Below the pieces are notes generated by a model that saw nothing but the letters and a program-made list of their open reading frames with translations, did no database searches and was not told where the DNA came from. The position numbers were made by a program, and so were the translations under genes. A stretch of DNA of 64,000 bases, from the NCBI RefSeq assembly GCF_003966895.1, contig NZ_AP018449.1, forward strand, positions 999,424 to 1,063,423. The letters are read 5' to 3'. Below, piece after piece: positions 34,307 through 41,810 of this stretch (positions are counted from its first letter, which is position 1; each line of letters starts with the position of its first letter). The stretch comes from Methylomusa anaerophila. GTDB taxonomy: Bacteria; Bacillota; Negativicutes; Sporomusales; Sporomusaceae.

Positions 34307-35335
34307 TTATTTTACTTCCGCTTCACCCGCAAGAATCTTTTTATAATCTGCATAATTCTTCTTTAACAATTCCGGCGTATCTAGGCCATATGGGCATTGG
34401 GATGCGCATTTTCCGCATGCAAGACATCCTTCAACTTTTTTCATCATTTCCTGTGCCTTCGGCGTCAGCCAATTTTCAGACGGGGAACGTCTGATTAATA
34501 GGGACATCCTTGCACAGTTATTGATTTCAATTTCGGCCGGACACGGCATGCAGTAGCCGCAGCCCCTGCAGAATTCCCCGGTCAACTCCTGTTTATCTTT
34601 TTCAATCAATGCTCTTCTTTCGCCGGTTAACTGCGGCGGGTTATCCTTATAACTTAAAAACTCATCCAGTTCCGTTTCCCGCTGGATGCCCCAGATAGGA
34701 AGCGCATTATCGTATTGTGTCATAAATGCGTATGCCGCGGCAGAATCCGTAATCAATCCTCCTGATAAAGCCTTCATGGCAATGAATCCCATGTCCGTCT
34801 TCTTACATTTTCCTACCAGTTCAATCTCCTTTTCTGACGACAGATAACTTAATGGATACTGTAAGGTCTCATACAGTCCGGAGTCGATGCATTCATGGGC
34901 CAAACCCAATTTATGATTCGTCAGGCCAATGTGTCTGATTTTGCCCTGTTTTTTTGCCTCCAGCATACATTCGTACATTCCCGATCCATCCCCCGGTTTA
35001 TAGCAGACGCTTGGCCAATGGAACTGGTAAATATCAATGTAATCTGTCTTAAGGAGTGATAAAGAAGTCTCTAGATCTTTCCAAAATTTTTCCGGCGTAT
35101 TGGAATGCGTCTTAGTCGCGATGAAAATCTTCTCACGCATTCCCGCAAATGCCTGTCCTATCTTTTCCTCACTGTCTGAGTACATTCGTGCAGTATCAAA
35201 GAAGGTCATACCTCCTGCATATGCCTTCCTTAAAATTTTGACCGCAGTCTCCATATTTACTCTTTGAATCGGCAGTGCGCCAAAGGCATTACGGTCAGTT
35301 GTAATCCCGGTACTTCCCAATGTGATTTGTGCCAT
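34307..35335 (-). CDS. Aldo/keto reductase with C-terminal 4Fe-4S domain
   Basis: 342 residues. N-terminal AKR barrel (TLGSTGITTDRNAFGALP, DTARMYSDSEEKIG, IATKTHSNTPEKFWKDL, IYQFHWPSV) with the catalytic tyrosine in ARMY and lysine in TKTH, then a ferredoxin-like region with CRGCGYCMPCP and CLACGKCASQCPYG, i.e. two 4Fe-4S sites. Such proteins are common in strict anaerobes. The MerR gene lies 21 bp upstream, so they form one operon probably autoregulated by it. Confidence 0.92.
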   Translation of the reverse strand: MAQITLGSTGITTDRNAFGALPIQRVNMETAVKILRKAYAGGMTFFDTARMYSDSEEKIGQAFAGMREKIFIATKTHSNTPEKFWKDLETSLSLLKTDYIDIYQFHWPSVCYKPGDGSGMYECMLEAKKQGKIRHIGLTNHKLGLAHECIDSGLYETLQYPLSYLSSEKEIELVGKCKKTDMGFIAMKALSGGLITDSAAAYAFMTQYDNALPIWGIQRETELDEFLSYKDNPPQLTGERRALIEKDKQELTGEFCRGCGYCMPCPAEIEINNCARMSLLIRRSPSENWLTPKAQEMMKKVEGCLACGKCASQCPYGLDTPELLKKNYADYKKILAGEAEVK

Positions 35336-35356
35336 TGTTATGTCCTCCTCTTTATG

Positions 35357-35743
35357 CTAATCCTCCGGTCTTCTTAGTGTTTTTTCTTTTCCAACTACTG
35401 TCTGTTCATATCTTGCAATTTTATAATCCAGGCGTTCCAACGTTTTCTTCATATCTTCCATTCTCGTTATGAGTTGCTTACGCTGCTCGATTAAGAGTTC
35501 TTTTCTTACGTCAATGGTTTCATCACCCTGTTGAAACAGCCCAACATACTCAATCAATACTTCAATTGGAAGGCCTGCACCTCGCATACATTTGATAAAT
35601 TCGACCCACTTACAGTCATCTTCCGTATAATCCCTCATTCCGCTTTTATTGCGGTTCACCCGCGGAATCAGTCCGATGCGTTCATAATAGCGGAGTGTAT
35701 CCTGTGAAACATTAAATTTTTGACTTACTCCTGCAATCGTCAT
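35357..35743 (-). CDS. MerR-family transcriptional regulator
   Basis: 128 residues: winged helix MTIAGVSQKFNVSQDTLRYY and ERIGLIPRVNRNKSG, then a coiled coil (RKQLITRMEDMKKTLERLDY). No cysteines in the effector region typical of metal sensors, closer to AdhR/YhdM-type aldehyde- or redox-responsive members, consistent with an aldo/keto reductase as target. Confidence 0.92.
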   Translation of the reverse strand: MTIAGVSQKFNVSQDTLRYYERIGLIPRVNRNKSGMRDYTEDDCKWVEFIKCMRGAGLPIEVLIEYVGLFQQGDETIDVRKELLIEQRKQLITRMEDMKKTLERLDYKIARYEQTVVGKEKTLRRPED

Positions 35744-35761
35744 GCGTTTTCACCTCTATTT

Positions 35762-35792
35762 AGTCTAGCATTTAGAGTTAACTCCAAGTCAA
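35762..35792 (-). promoter_or_regulatory. MerR-type promoter with 19-bp spacer and dyad
   Basis: On the minus strand TTGACT (35792-35787) and TAGACT (35767-35762) are separated by exactly 19 bp, and the spacer carries the dyad TTGGAGTTAACTCTAA. An overlong spacer with a central dyad is the hallmark of MerR-activated promoters. Confidence 0.85.
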
Positions 35793-36206
35793 GTATTTTT
35801 TGAGAGTATACCTAAATAGACAACGAACAGCATTGCAATATGTCATTGTTCATTGTACAATGTGCCCTCGATGATCGGAGTTTCCAACATAAGGGTCATA
35901 TAGATGGAAGCTAAGAATCTTGGAAGTCTAATTTTGTACCAATGTGATGGCAGGATCAAATCAGTATTTTAAATCGAGTCAAAAAACCGTCCGAAACCAC
36001 TGAAAAAGTCTATTCGGGTATAGACAAACTACAACATATAGTATTTATTCCGTAATTATTAACCATATGCAGTGTTCGGTTAGCGTGACAGAGTACTTTT
36101 TCAGCAATTTCAAACCGTCCCTTGACTCAAAGGCTGGACAAATTTGACTATGAGTAGTAATATTAGCATATAATAAGCATATAAAAATGCCACAAAGGAG
36201 GTTTGC
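35793..36206. other. Intergenic region with repeat debris and the toxin-antitoxin promoter
   Basis: No gene is supportable. AAAACCGTCCG...CACTGAAAAAGTC at 35983-36012 and AAACCGTCCCTTGACTCAAA at 36112-36131 resemble the debris at 34233-34305 and 37858-37917. The antitoxin promoter appears to be TTGACT (36144-36149) with TATAAT (36169-36174), overlain by two AGCATATAA copies 11 bp apart (36165-36173, 36176-36184), a plausible autoregulatory operator. Confidence 0.5.
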
Positions 36207-36494
36207 ATGATGAATATAAAGCCGTCAGCCGCGATCCGTAAAAATTATAACGAGGTATCCGAGTTATGTAAGCGCTCGGGAGAGCCGGTTTATTTGACCA
36301 AAAACGGCGAAGGTGACCTTGTGGTTATGGATATTGCAACCTATATGCGCAGGGAAAGTATGCTGCGCTTGCGGGAAAGCCTGGTTATTGCCGAAGAGAG
36401 CCGGCTGCAAGGAAATACGGGTCGTTCCGTAGACGATGTATCCGCCATGATGAAGGCAGCTGTCCGTGAGGTGCTGGATGGACACCGAAAATAG
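36207..36494 (+). CDS. Type II antitoxin, Phd/YefM family
   Basis: 95 residues: KPSAAIRKNYNEVSELCKRS and EPVYLTKNGEGDLVVMDIATY form the Phd/YefM DNA-binding domain; the C-terminal helical part would bind the toxin. A strong AAAGGAGG site precedes the ATG. The toxin gene overlaps its 3' end by 17 nt. The complex normally represses its own promoter, where two AGCATATAA repeats are found. Confidence 0.9.
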   Translation: MMNIKPSAAIRKNYNEVSELCKRSGEPVYLTKNGEGDLVVMDIATYMRRESMLRLRESLVIAEESRLQGNTGRSVDDVSAMMKAAVREVLDGHRK

Positions 36495-36795
36495 AATATT
36501 TACGGTCATAGTCTCAGAGGAAGCCGCACAAATGCTGGTTTCTCATGCCCGGTTTCTGGCCCAGGTCAGTGAAGCGGCAGCCGTGCGGCTTATTGAAGAT
36601 TTTCAGAGTAAAGCTAAATCATTGGAACAATATCCCAAAAGGAACCCGGTCTTGATGGATCCGCTGATTACGCCGGGAAAATATCGAAAACTTCTGCTTG
36701 AAAAGAGGTATCTTTTGATTTACCAAGTCAAAGGCGCTGTCGTTTACGTGGATGCGGTTGTGGATACCCGACAGGATTATGGCTGGTTGCTATAG
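36478..36795 (+). CDS. Type II toxin, ParE/RelE family
   Basis: 105 residues starting MDTENRIFTVIVSEEAAQML; the fold is supported by FQSKAKSLEQYPKRNPVL, KYRKLLLEKRYLLIYQVKG and VVYVDAVVDTRQDY. Members either cleave mRNA on the ribosome (RelE) or inhibit gyrase (ParE); the conserved C-terminal basic pattern does not decide it. GAGGTGCTGG before the ATG at 36478 is preferred to the earlier in-frame start at 36466. Confidence 0.88.
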   Translation: MDTENRIFTVIVSEEAAQMLVSHARFLAQVSEAAAVRLIEDFQSKAKSLEQYPKRNPVLMDPLITPGKYRKLLLEKRYLLIYQVKGAVVYVDAVVDTRQDYGWLL

Positions 36796-36978
36796 GCGTA
36801 TATGCGAAAGTGTCTAATTTGCGGTGCTTTTTCTGATGCCTAGGAATGTTAACTATGCAATATCAATTAAAATCCGATGGACTTCCTGCCATTTCCTCAT
36901 ATTACAAAAATACTGCAAATATGAAGGATATCTTCCGGGTAGTCCTTCAACGCAGTTGATATTGGAATATTTTTCTCT

Positions 36979-37398
36979 ATGTTCTATATGGCGATAAGTC
37001 TCTCACAGATTATTACCGGCCCTATATCCGACCGATTTGGGCGGAATATATTTATGATTGTCGGACTGCTTGTCGCTGCCGGCGGGATAGCTTTCGCCCC
37101 ATTCTTAGGTCTGCCTCTAGTCTTATTGGTTTTTACAGTCGCGAGTTTAGGGATGGGCGTTTTTTATCTCGCCTCCATGGGCGTTTTGAATGAAATCGTA
37201 CCGGACTATTTAAAAGGTACGATTTCTGGAGCTTACTATCTTTTTTGGGGTATCGGAATGTTTTTTGGCCCCCCGATAATTAATCAAATTGCAATATGTG
37301 CCGGTTTTCAGACATCCATGGCCGGTTACTCATTCCTTATTCTACTGGTCGCAGTAGGTTTAATAACTGGCAAGAGATGCCAACCGGAGATTACTTAA
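36979..37398 (+). pseudogene. Truncated MFS transporter (C-terminal part only)
   Basis: 139 residues, about four to five membrane helices where a full MFS protein has twelve. ISDRFGRNIFMIVG is the MFS loop motif A and VPDYLKGTISGAYYLFWGIG plus GMFFGPPIINQIA is the motif following helix 10. The frame starts abruptly; 36800-36978 upstream contains no matching N-terminal half. It is therefore a decayed remnant, in line with the debris around it. Confidence 0.75.
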
Positions 37399-37421
37399 AA
37401 TTTATAGCATCTTATAAATTG

Positions 37422-37460
37422 GCGTCTATCCTATAGGAATAGACGCTCTCTTTTTGATCT
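37422..37460 (+). terminator. Intrinsic terminator after the MFS remnant
   Basis: Stem GCGTCTAT/ATAGACGC followed by TCTCTTTTTG on the plus strand. Confidence 0.75.
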
Positions 37461-37926
37461 AAAAATACAGCTGCTCAACTAAAACAGAAGCATCTAGTAC
37501 TCTAGCTAAATTCGTGCGGCATTAATGTTAAGATTTAATTGAACAGTGCATATTTTACACATTGGTGTACAACAACTTTTATTTGTTGATATCTGCCCGC
37601 ATCTAGTACTCTGCGTCACCTAAATACATGGATAATCTTGCAGTCTTTTTTCGGCTTGCGAGGCGGAGGAGCCGCGCATATCGAGAATATGTAAGGCGAC
37701 GACAACGAAGCAGGGCGGAAAAATCCTGCAAACTTACCCTTGCTTTTAGAGGTAACAAGGTACTAGGTCCGAAAGAAGTGGAAAAATCCATTTACACAAA
37801 ATACTTTAACATTCCCTTTTGTCCCGCAAAACTTCCGATTGACGGGTCTGCAAGTATCGGTCATGTTCAAATGAGATTTCTGCCAAAATGAGTCGGAGAA
37901 CCGTCCCCTTGACTCACGCAGGAACG
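37461..37926. other. Gene-free accessory stretch with repeat remains
   Basis: The motif TCTAGTACTCT occurs at 37494-37504 and again at 37603-37613. A purine-rich block at 37650-37735 (GCGAGGCGGAGGAGCC...GGCGACGACAACGAAGC) looks like a structured repeat with no partner in the window. 37858-37917 matches the debris at 34233-34305 (ATGTTCAAATGAGATTTCTG; GGAGAACCGTCCCC). An 87-residue frame at 37628-37891 is not convincing as a gene. Confidence 0.45.
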
Positions 37927-38000
37927 TCTCTTGTTGTCCCTTATTTTGTCCCTTGTTTTATCTCTTGTTGTCCCTTGTTGTACATTGTTGTCTCTTGTTG
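37927..38000. repeat. Tandem array of about 10-bp units upstream of the hydrogenase operon
   Basis: Imperfect head-to-tail copies of T(C/G)(T/C)C(T/C)TTGTTG: TCTCTTGTTG, TCCCTTATTTTG, TCCCTTGTTTTA, TCTCTTGTTG, TCCCTTGTTG, TACATTGTTG, TCTCTTGTTG. The 10-bp period is close to one helical turn. It ends about 180 bp before the first hydrogenase gene. Confidence 0.75.
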
Positions 38001-38177
38001 CGAATTATTGTCATAGAATTTGTTTTTGCATATTGATTAACACCAAAAAAAATGCTATAATTTTACAGGGAATTCCAGAGAATTCAGATATGTGACTTTT
38101 GTCTGACAATCAGAAAATATTTACAGCGGCGCTATTTTTGAGTGCTAGAACAACAAAGTATTTTCAGGGGGTTAACG

Positions 38178-38681
38178 ATGAGCTGCGAAGAAAAAAAATG
38201 TCAGTGCTGCTGCGAAGATGGACAAGACCAGCAGAAATATGACAGAATTGCGGAAGTTATTGCAAAGTACAAAAACAAAGAAGGAAGCCTGATCCAAGTC
38301 CTGCATTTAACCCAAAGTATTTATGGCTATCTGCCGCTTGACCTGCAAAAGTTTATTGCGGAAGGGATGGAAAAGCCGCTTTCCGAAGTATCCGGCGTGG
38401 TAACATTTTACTCTTTCTTTGCCACCGAACCCAGAGGCGAACATACAATCAGGGTTTGCTTAGGAACAGCCTGCTATGTCCGGGGCGGTAAAAAGATAGT
38501 GGACCGTCTGGAAGAAATTCTTGATGTAAAGGTCGGGGGCACGACCAAGGATCAAAAATTTACTTTCGAAGTGGCCAGATGTATCGGCGCCTGCGGTTTA
38601 GCTCCGGCGATGATGATTGATGATGTTGTCTACAAGCAGGTCAACCCTGATAAACTTGAAACTATTTTGGCTAAGTATTAA
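38178..38681 (+). CDS. hydC: Hydrogenase subunit, NuoE-like 2Fe-2S thioredoxin-fold protein
   Basis: 167 residues, homologous to NuoE and to HydC/HndA of multisubunit [FeFe]-hydrogenases. The 2Fe-2S site is CLGTACYVRGG and CIGACGLAPAMM (C-x4-C...C-x3-C). The N terminus is unusually Cys-rich (MSCEEKKCQCCCEDG). GGGGG precedes the ATG at 38178, preferred to an earlier in-frame start at 38142. First gene of a three-gene operon; passes electrons between flavoprotein and hydrogenase subunits. Confidence 0.93.
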   Translation: MSCEEKKCQCCCEDGQDQQKYDRIAEVIAKYKNKEGSLIQVLHLTQSIYGYLPLDLQKFIAEGMEKPLSEVSGVVTFYSFFATEPRGEHTIRVCLGTACYVRGGKKIVDRLEEILDVKVGGTTKDQKFTFEVARCIGACGLAPAMMIDDVVYKQVNPDKLETILAKY

Positions 38682-38705
38682 TTGAAGAGGCTTGGAGGTG
38701 AAGAA

Positions 38706-41700
38706 ATGAGCGTTACAGCGATTAAAAGCATCAGTGATTTAGAAAATATTAAAATAAACTATAATGAAAAATTAGCGAAGTATAATTACCAGGTGCTGGT
38801 TTGCGGTGGGGCCGGTTGTGTCTCTTCCAACTGCAGCGAAATCAAGGCTGCCTTAGAGAAAAGTCTGGCCGAATTTAACCTTAAAAATAAGGTTGCCGTC
38901 ATTGAAACCGGCTGTATGGGTACCTGTGCGGTGGGACCGGTTGTCCTGATCCTGCCGGATCAAACCTTCTATACCGAAGTTAACCCGGCCAAAATGGCGG
39001 AGATTGTTAAATCCCATATCATCAACGGCACGATCCTTGAACAATATACCTTCTATGATCACGCCCTGCAAAAACACATTCCCAATATCCATGATATTAA
39101 TTTCTTTAAGGATCAGGTCAAGATTGCCTTACGCAACTGCGGTTTGATTGATTATTCTTCTATCGAAGCCTATATTGCCAGAGACGGCTATTTTGCCATT
39201 GCCAAAGCCTTGGGCGGCATGACCGATAAAGAGGTCGTGGAAGAAGTCAAAAAATCGGGTCTCAGAGGGCGCGGCGGCGCCGGGTTCCCGGCCGGTATTA
39301 AATGGGAAGCCGGAATGAAAGCGGAGGCCGATCAGAAATATATTGTTTGTAATGCCGACGAAGGCGACCCCGGTGCTTTTATGGACAGAAGCATCCTGGA
39401 AGGCGATCCGCACACCGTCATTGAAGGAATGATGTTAGGCGGCTACGCCATTGGGGCGACCATGGGTTATGTCTATGTCCGCGCCGAATACCCGATTGCG
39501 GTGGAACGTTTAGGCGCTGCCATCGATGAAGCCCGTCAGTATGGTTTGCTGGGGGAAAAACTGTTCGGCAGCGATTTTCAGTTTGATTTGGAGATCCGGA
39601 TTGGGGCCGGTGCCTTTGTTTGCGGTGAAGAAACCTCCCTCATGGCCTCCATTGAAGGACAGCGCGGTGAACCGAGACAAAAACCGCCGTTCCCCTTTGA
39701 ACGCGGCTTGTTTGGCAAGCCGACCATCATTAATAACGTGGAATCTTACGCCAATGTTCCGCCCATTATCCTCAAAGGCTCCCACTGGTTTTCCCAGTTT
39801 GGCACCGAGACCAGCAAAGGGACCAAAGTTTTCGCTTTGGCCGGAGATATTGTCAATACCGGTATTGTCGAAGTTCCGATGGGAACTCCCCTGGGCGATA
39901 TTCTCTTTAAGATCGGCGGCGGCATTCCCGGCGACAAACCGTTTAAAGCGGCCCAGGCCGGCGGACCTTCCGGCGGCTGTATTACCAAGGAATATTTAAA
40001 TACGCCGGTCGACTACGAACATATCATCAAGTTAGGCGCGATCATGGGCTCCGGCGGACTGATCGTCATGAACGAAGATACCTGTATGGTGGATACCGCC
40101 AGGTATTTCATGGAGTTCATCCAGGATGAATCCTGCGGGAAGTGCCTCCCTTGCCGGGTAGGCACCAAACGAATGCTGGAGATTTTGGAACGGATCACCA
40201 AAGGCCAAGGCCGGGAAGGCGACATCGAACTGTTGGAAGAACTCAGTGAAAGCATCCAGCAGACGGCCATGTGCGGCTTAGGACAATCCGCTCCCAATCC
40301 GGTTTTAAGTACCATCAAATATTTCCGTCACGAATATGAAGAACACATTAAATATAAATACTGCCGGGCCGGGGTCTGTTCCGAACTGTTTATCTCGCCT
40401 TGTGAAAATGCCTGTCCGGCCAGTGTCAATGTTCCCGGCTATATGGCCCTGGTTTCCTCCCGCCGGTTTATTGACGCTTATAACCTGATCCGGCAGGAAA
40501 ATCCCTTCCCGGCGGTTTGCGGGAGAATCTGCACCCATCCCTGCGAGAGCAAATGCCGCCGAAATCAATTGGATGAAGCCTTGGCTATTTCCGACCTCAA
40601 GCGTTTTGTGGCCGACTATGCCTTCAAACACGAAGAGGCTTTCAACAAAGACATTGTTTATCCCACAAACGGCAAGAGCGTCGGGATTATCGGCGCCGGT
40701 CCTTCGGGCTTAACCTGCGGTTATTATCTGGCCAGGCTGGGTTATGCCGTTGATGTTTACGAAGCCCAATCCATCGCTGGCGGCGTCCTGGCCTTTGGTA
40801 TTCCGGAATACCGGCTGCCCAACAATGTTTTGGCCCATGAAATTAAACTGATTGAACAGGTCGGCGTTACTATTCACCTGAGTACGGAAGTCGGCAAAGA
40901 TATTACCTTTGACGAACTCCGCCAGAAACATGACTCCGTTTACATCGCTACCGGTACCCAGCTTTCCAACCGGATTGGCATCCCCGGTGAAGATCTGCCC
41001 GGCGTGGTCCATGGTCTGGAGTTCCTGCGCAACGTCAATCTGGGTAGCAAGGTGAAGATCGGGGAAAACGTAGCCGTGATCGGCGGCGGCAACACTGCAA
41101 TCGATGCGGCCAGAACCGCTCTCCGCATGGGCGCCAAAAAAGTGCAGATTCTCTATAGAAGAACCGTGGAAGATATGCCTGCCGATGCCAGGGAAATCCA
41201 CGATTCCCTGGAAGAAGGCATTGAAATCATTCCGCTGGTGGCACCGGTTCGCTTCGTGGGCGACGGTCAGGTTGCAGTCGTTGAATGTGTCAGGATGGAA
41301 CTGGGCGGTTTTGATTCGGCCGGCCGAAGAAGACCAAAGGTCAAAGAAGGGTCCACCTTTACCATTAAAGCCGATATGGTTATTCCGGCAGTCAGCCAGT
41401 CTTCCGACCTGCCCTTTGTCAAGACAGAAGAAGTGGAAGTCACGGAATGGGGCACTTTCGTCACCGATAAGGACACGCTGATGACCTCCCTGGAAGGTGT
41501 CTTTGCCGGCGGCGATGTAGCCAGGGGTTCCGATGTGGCCATCACGGCCATTGCCGACGGTAAAAAAGCCGCGATCTCGATCGACCAGTACCTGGGCGGC
41601 AAGGGAACCTTAAATAAAGGGGAAGCCATTGACATTCCGGCGCCCAATGATGAAGACGAACTGGTTGAACATGAACGCTTCCCGATGGAAGTGCTTGATC

Positions 41701-41801
41701 CGGAAAAGAGAAAAGACTGCTTCCGCGAAGTGGTCCGCGGTTATCATAAGCTGAATGCAATTGCAGAATCGATGCGCTGTTTACGCTGTGACAGGAGGTA
41801 G
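38706..41801 (+). CDS. hydB: Hydrogenase flavoprotein subunit: NuoF-like part fused to an NfnB/GltD-like part
   Basis: 1031 residues. Order: thioredoxin-like 2Fe-2S domain (VLVCGGAGCVSSNC, ETGCMGTCAVGP; about 30-110), NuoF FMN/NADH domain (GLRGRGGAGFPAGIKWE, NADEGDPGAFMDR; about 180-460), NuoF 4Fe-4S site SCGKCLPCRVG, then instead of the usual C-terminal ferredoxin domain a GltD/NfnB-like module: CENACPASVNVPGY with CGRICTHPCESKCRR, FAD motif IIGAGPSGLTCGYYLA and NAD(P) motif VIGGGNTAIDAARTAL. A GGAGGTGAAGAA site marks the ATG at 38706. This layout resembles StnB of the Sporomusa-type bifurcating transhydrogenase, so the complex may handle both NAD(H) and NADP(H). Confidence 0.93.
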   Translation: MSVTAIKSISDLENIKINYNEKLAKYNYQVLVCGGAGCVSSNCSEIKAALEKSLAEFNLKNKVAVIETGCMGTCAVGPVVLILPDQTFYTEVNPAKMAEIVKSHIINGTILEQYTFYDHALQKHIPNIHDINFFKDQVKIALRNCGLIDYSSIEAYIARDGYFAIAKALGGMTDKEVVEEVKKSGLRGRGGAGFPAGIKWEAGMKAEADQKYIVCNADEGDPGAFMDRSILEGDPHTVIEGMMLGGYAIGATMGYVYVRAEYPIAVERLGAAIDEARQYGLLGEKLFGSDFQFDLEIRIGAGAFVCGEETSLMASIEGQRGEPRQKPPFPFERGLFGKPTIINNVESYANVPPIILKGSHWFSQFGTETSKGTKVFALAGDIVNTGIVEVPMGTPLGDILFKIGGGIPGDKPFKAAQAGGPSGGCITKEYLNTPVDYEHIIKLGAIMGSGGLIVMNEDTCMVDTARYFMEFIQDESCGKCLPCRVGTKRMLEILERITKGQGREGDIELLEELSESIQQTAMCGLGQSAPNPVLSTIKYFRHEYEEHIKYKYCRAGVCSELFISPCENACPASVNVPGYMALVSSRRFIDAYNLIRQENPFPAVCGRICTHPCESKCRRNQLDEALAISDLKRFVADYAFKHEEAFNKDIVYPTNGKSVGIIGAGPSGLTCGYYLARLGYAVDVYEAQSIAGGVLAFGIPEYRLPNNVLAHEIKLIEQVGVTIHLSTEVGKDITFDELRQKHDSVYIATGTQLSNRIGIPGEDLPGVVHGLEFLRNVNLGSKVKIGENVAVIGGGNTAIDAARTALRMGAKKVQILYRRTVEDMPADAREIHDSLEEGIEIIPLVAPVRFVGDGQVAVVECVRMELGGFDSAGRRRPKVKEGSTFTIKADMVIPAVSQSSDLPFVKTEEVEVTEWGTFVTDKDTLMTSLEGVFAGGDVARGSDVAITAIADGKKAAISIDQYLGGKGTLNKGEAIDIPAPNDEDELVEHERFPMEVLDPEKRKDCFREVVRGYHKLNAIAESMRCLRCDRR

Positions 41802-41810
41802 GTGAAAGAC

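Noticed and set aside
37628..37891. 87-codon plus-strand frame
   Set aside because: Arg-rich translation of a repeat-like block, ends in repeat debris shared with 34233-34305; no ribosome site.
37927..38000. CRISPR array
   Set aside because: Units are about 10 bp, imperfect and without spacers; no cas genes in the window.
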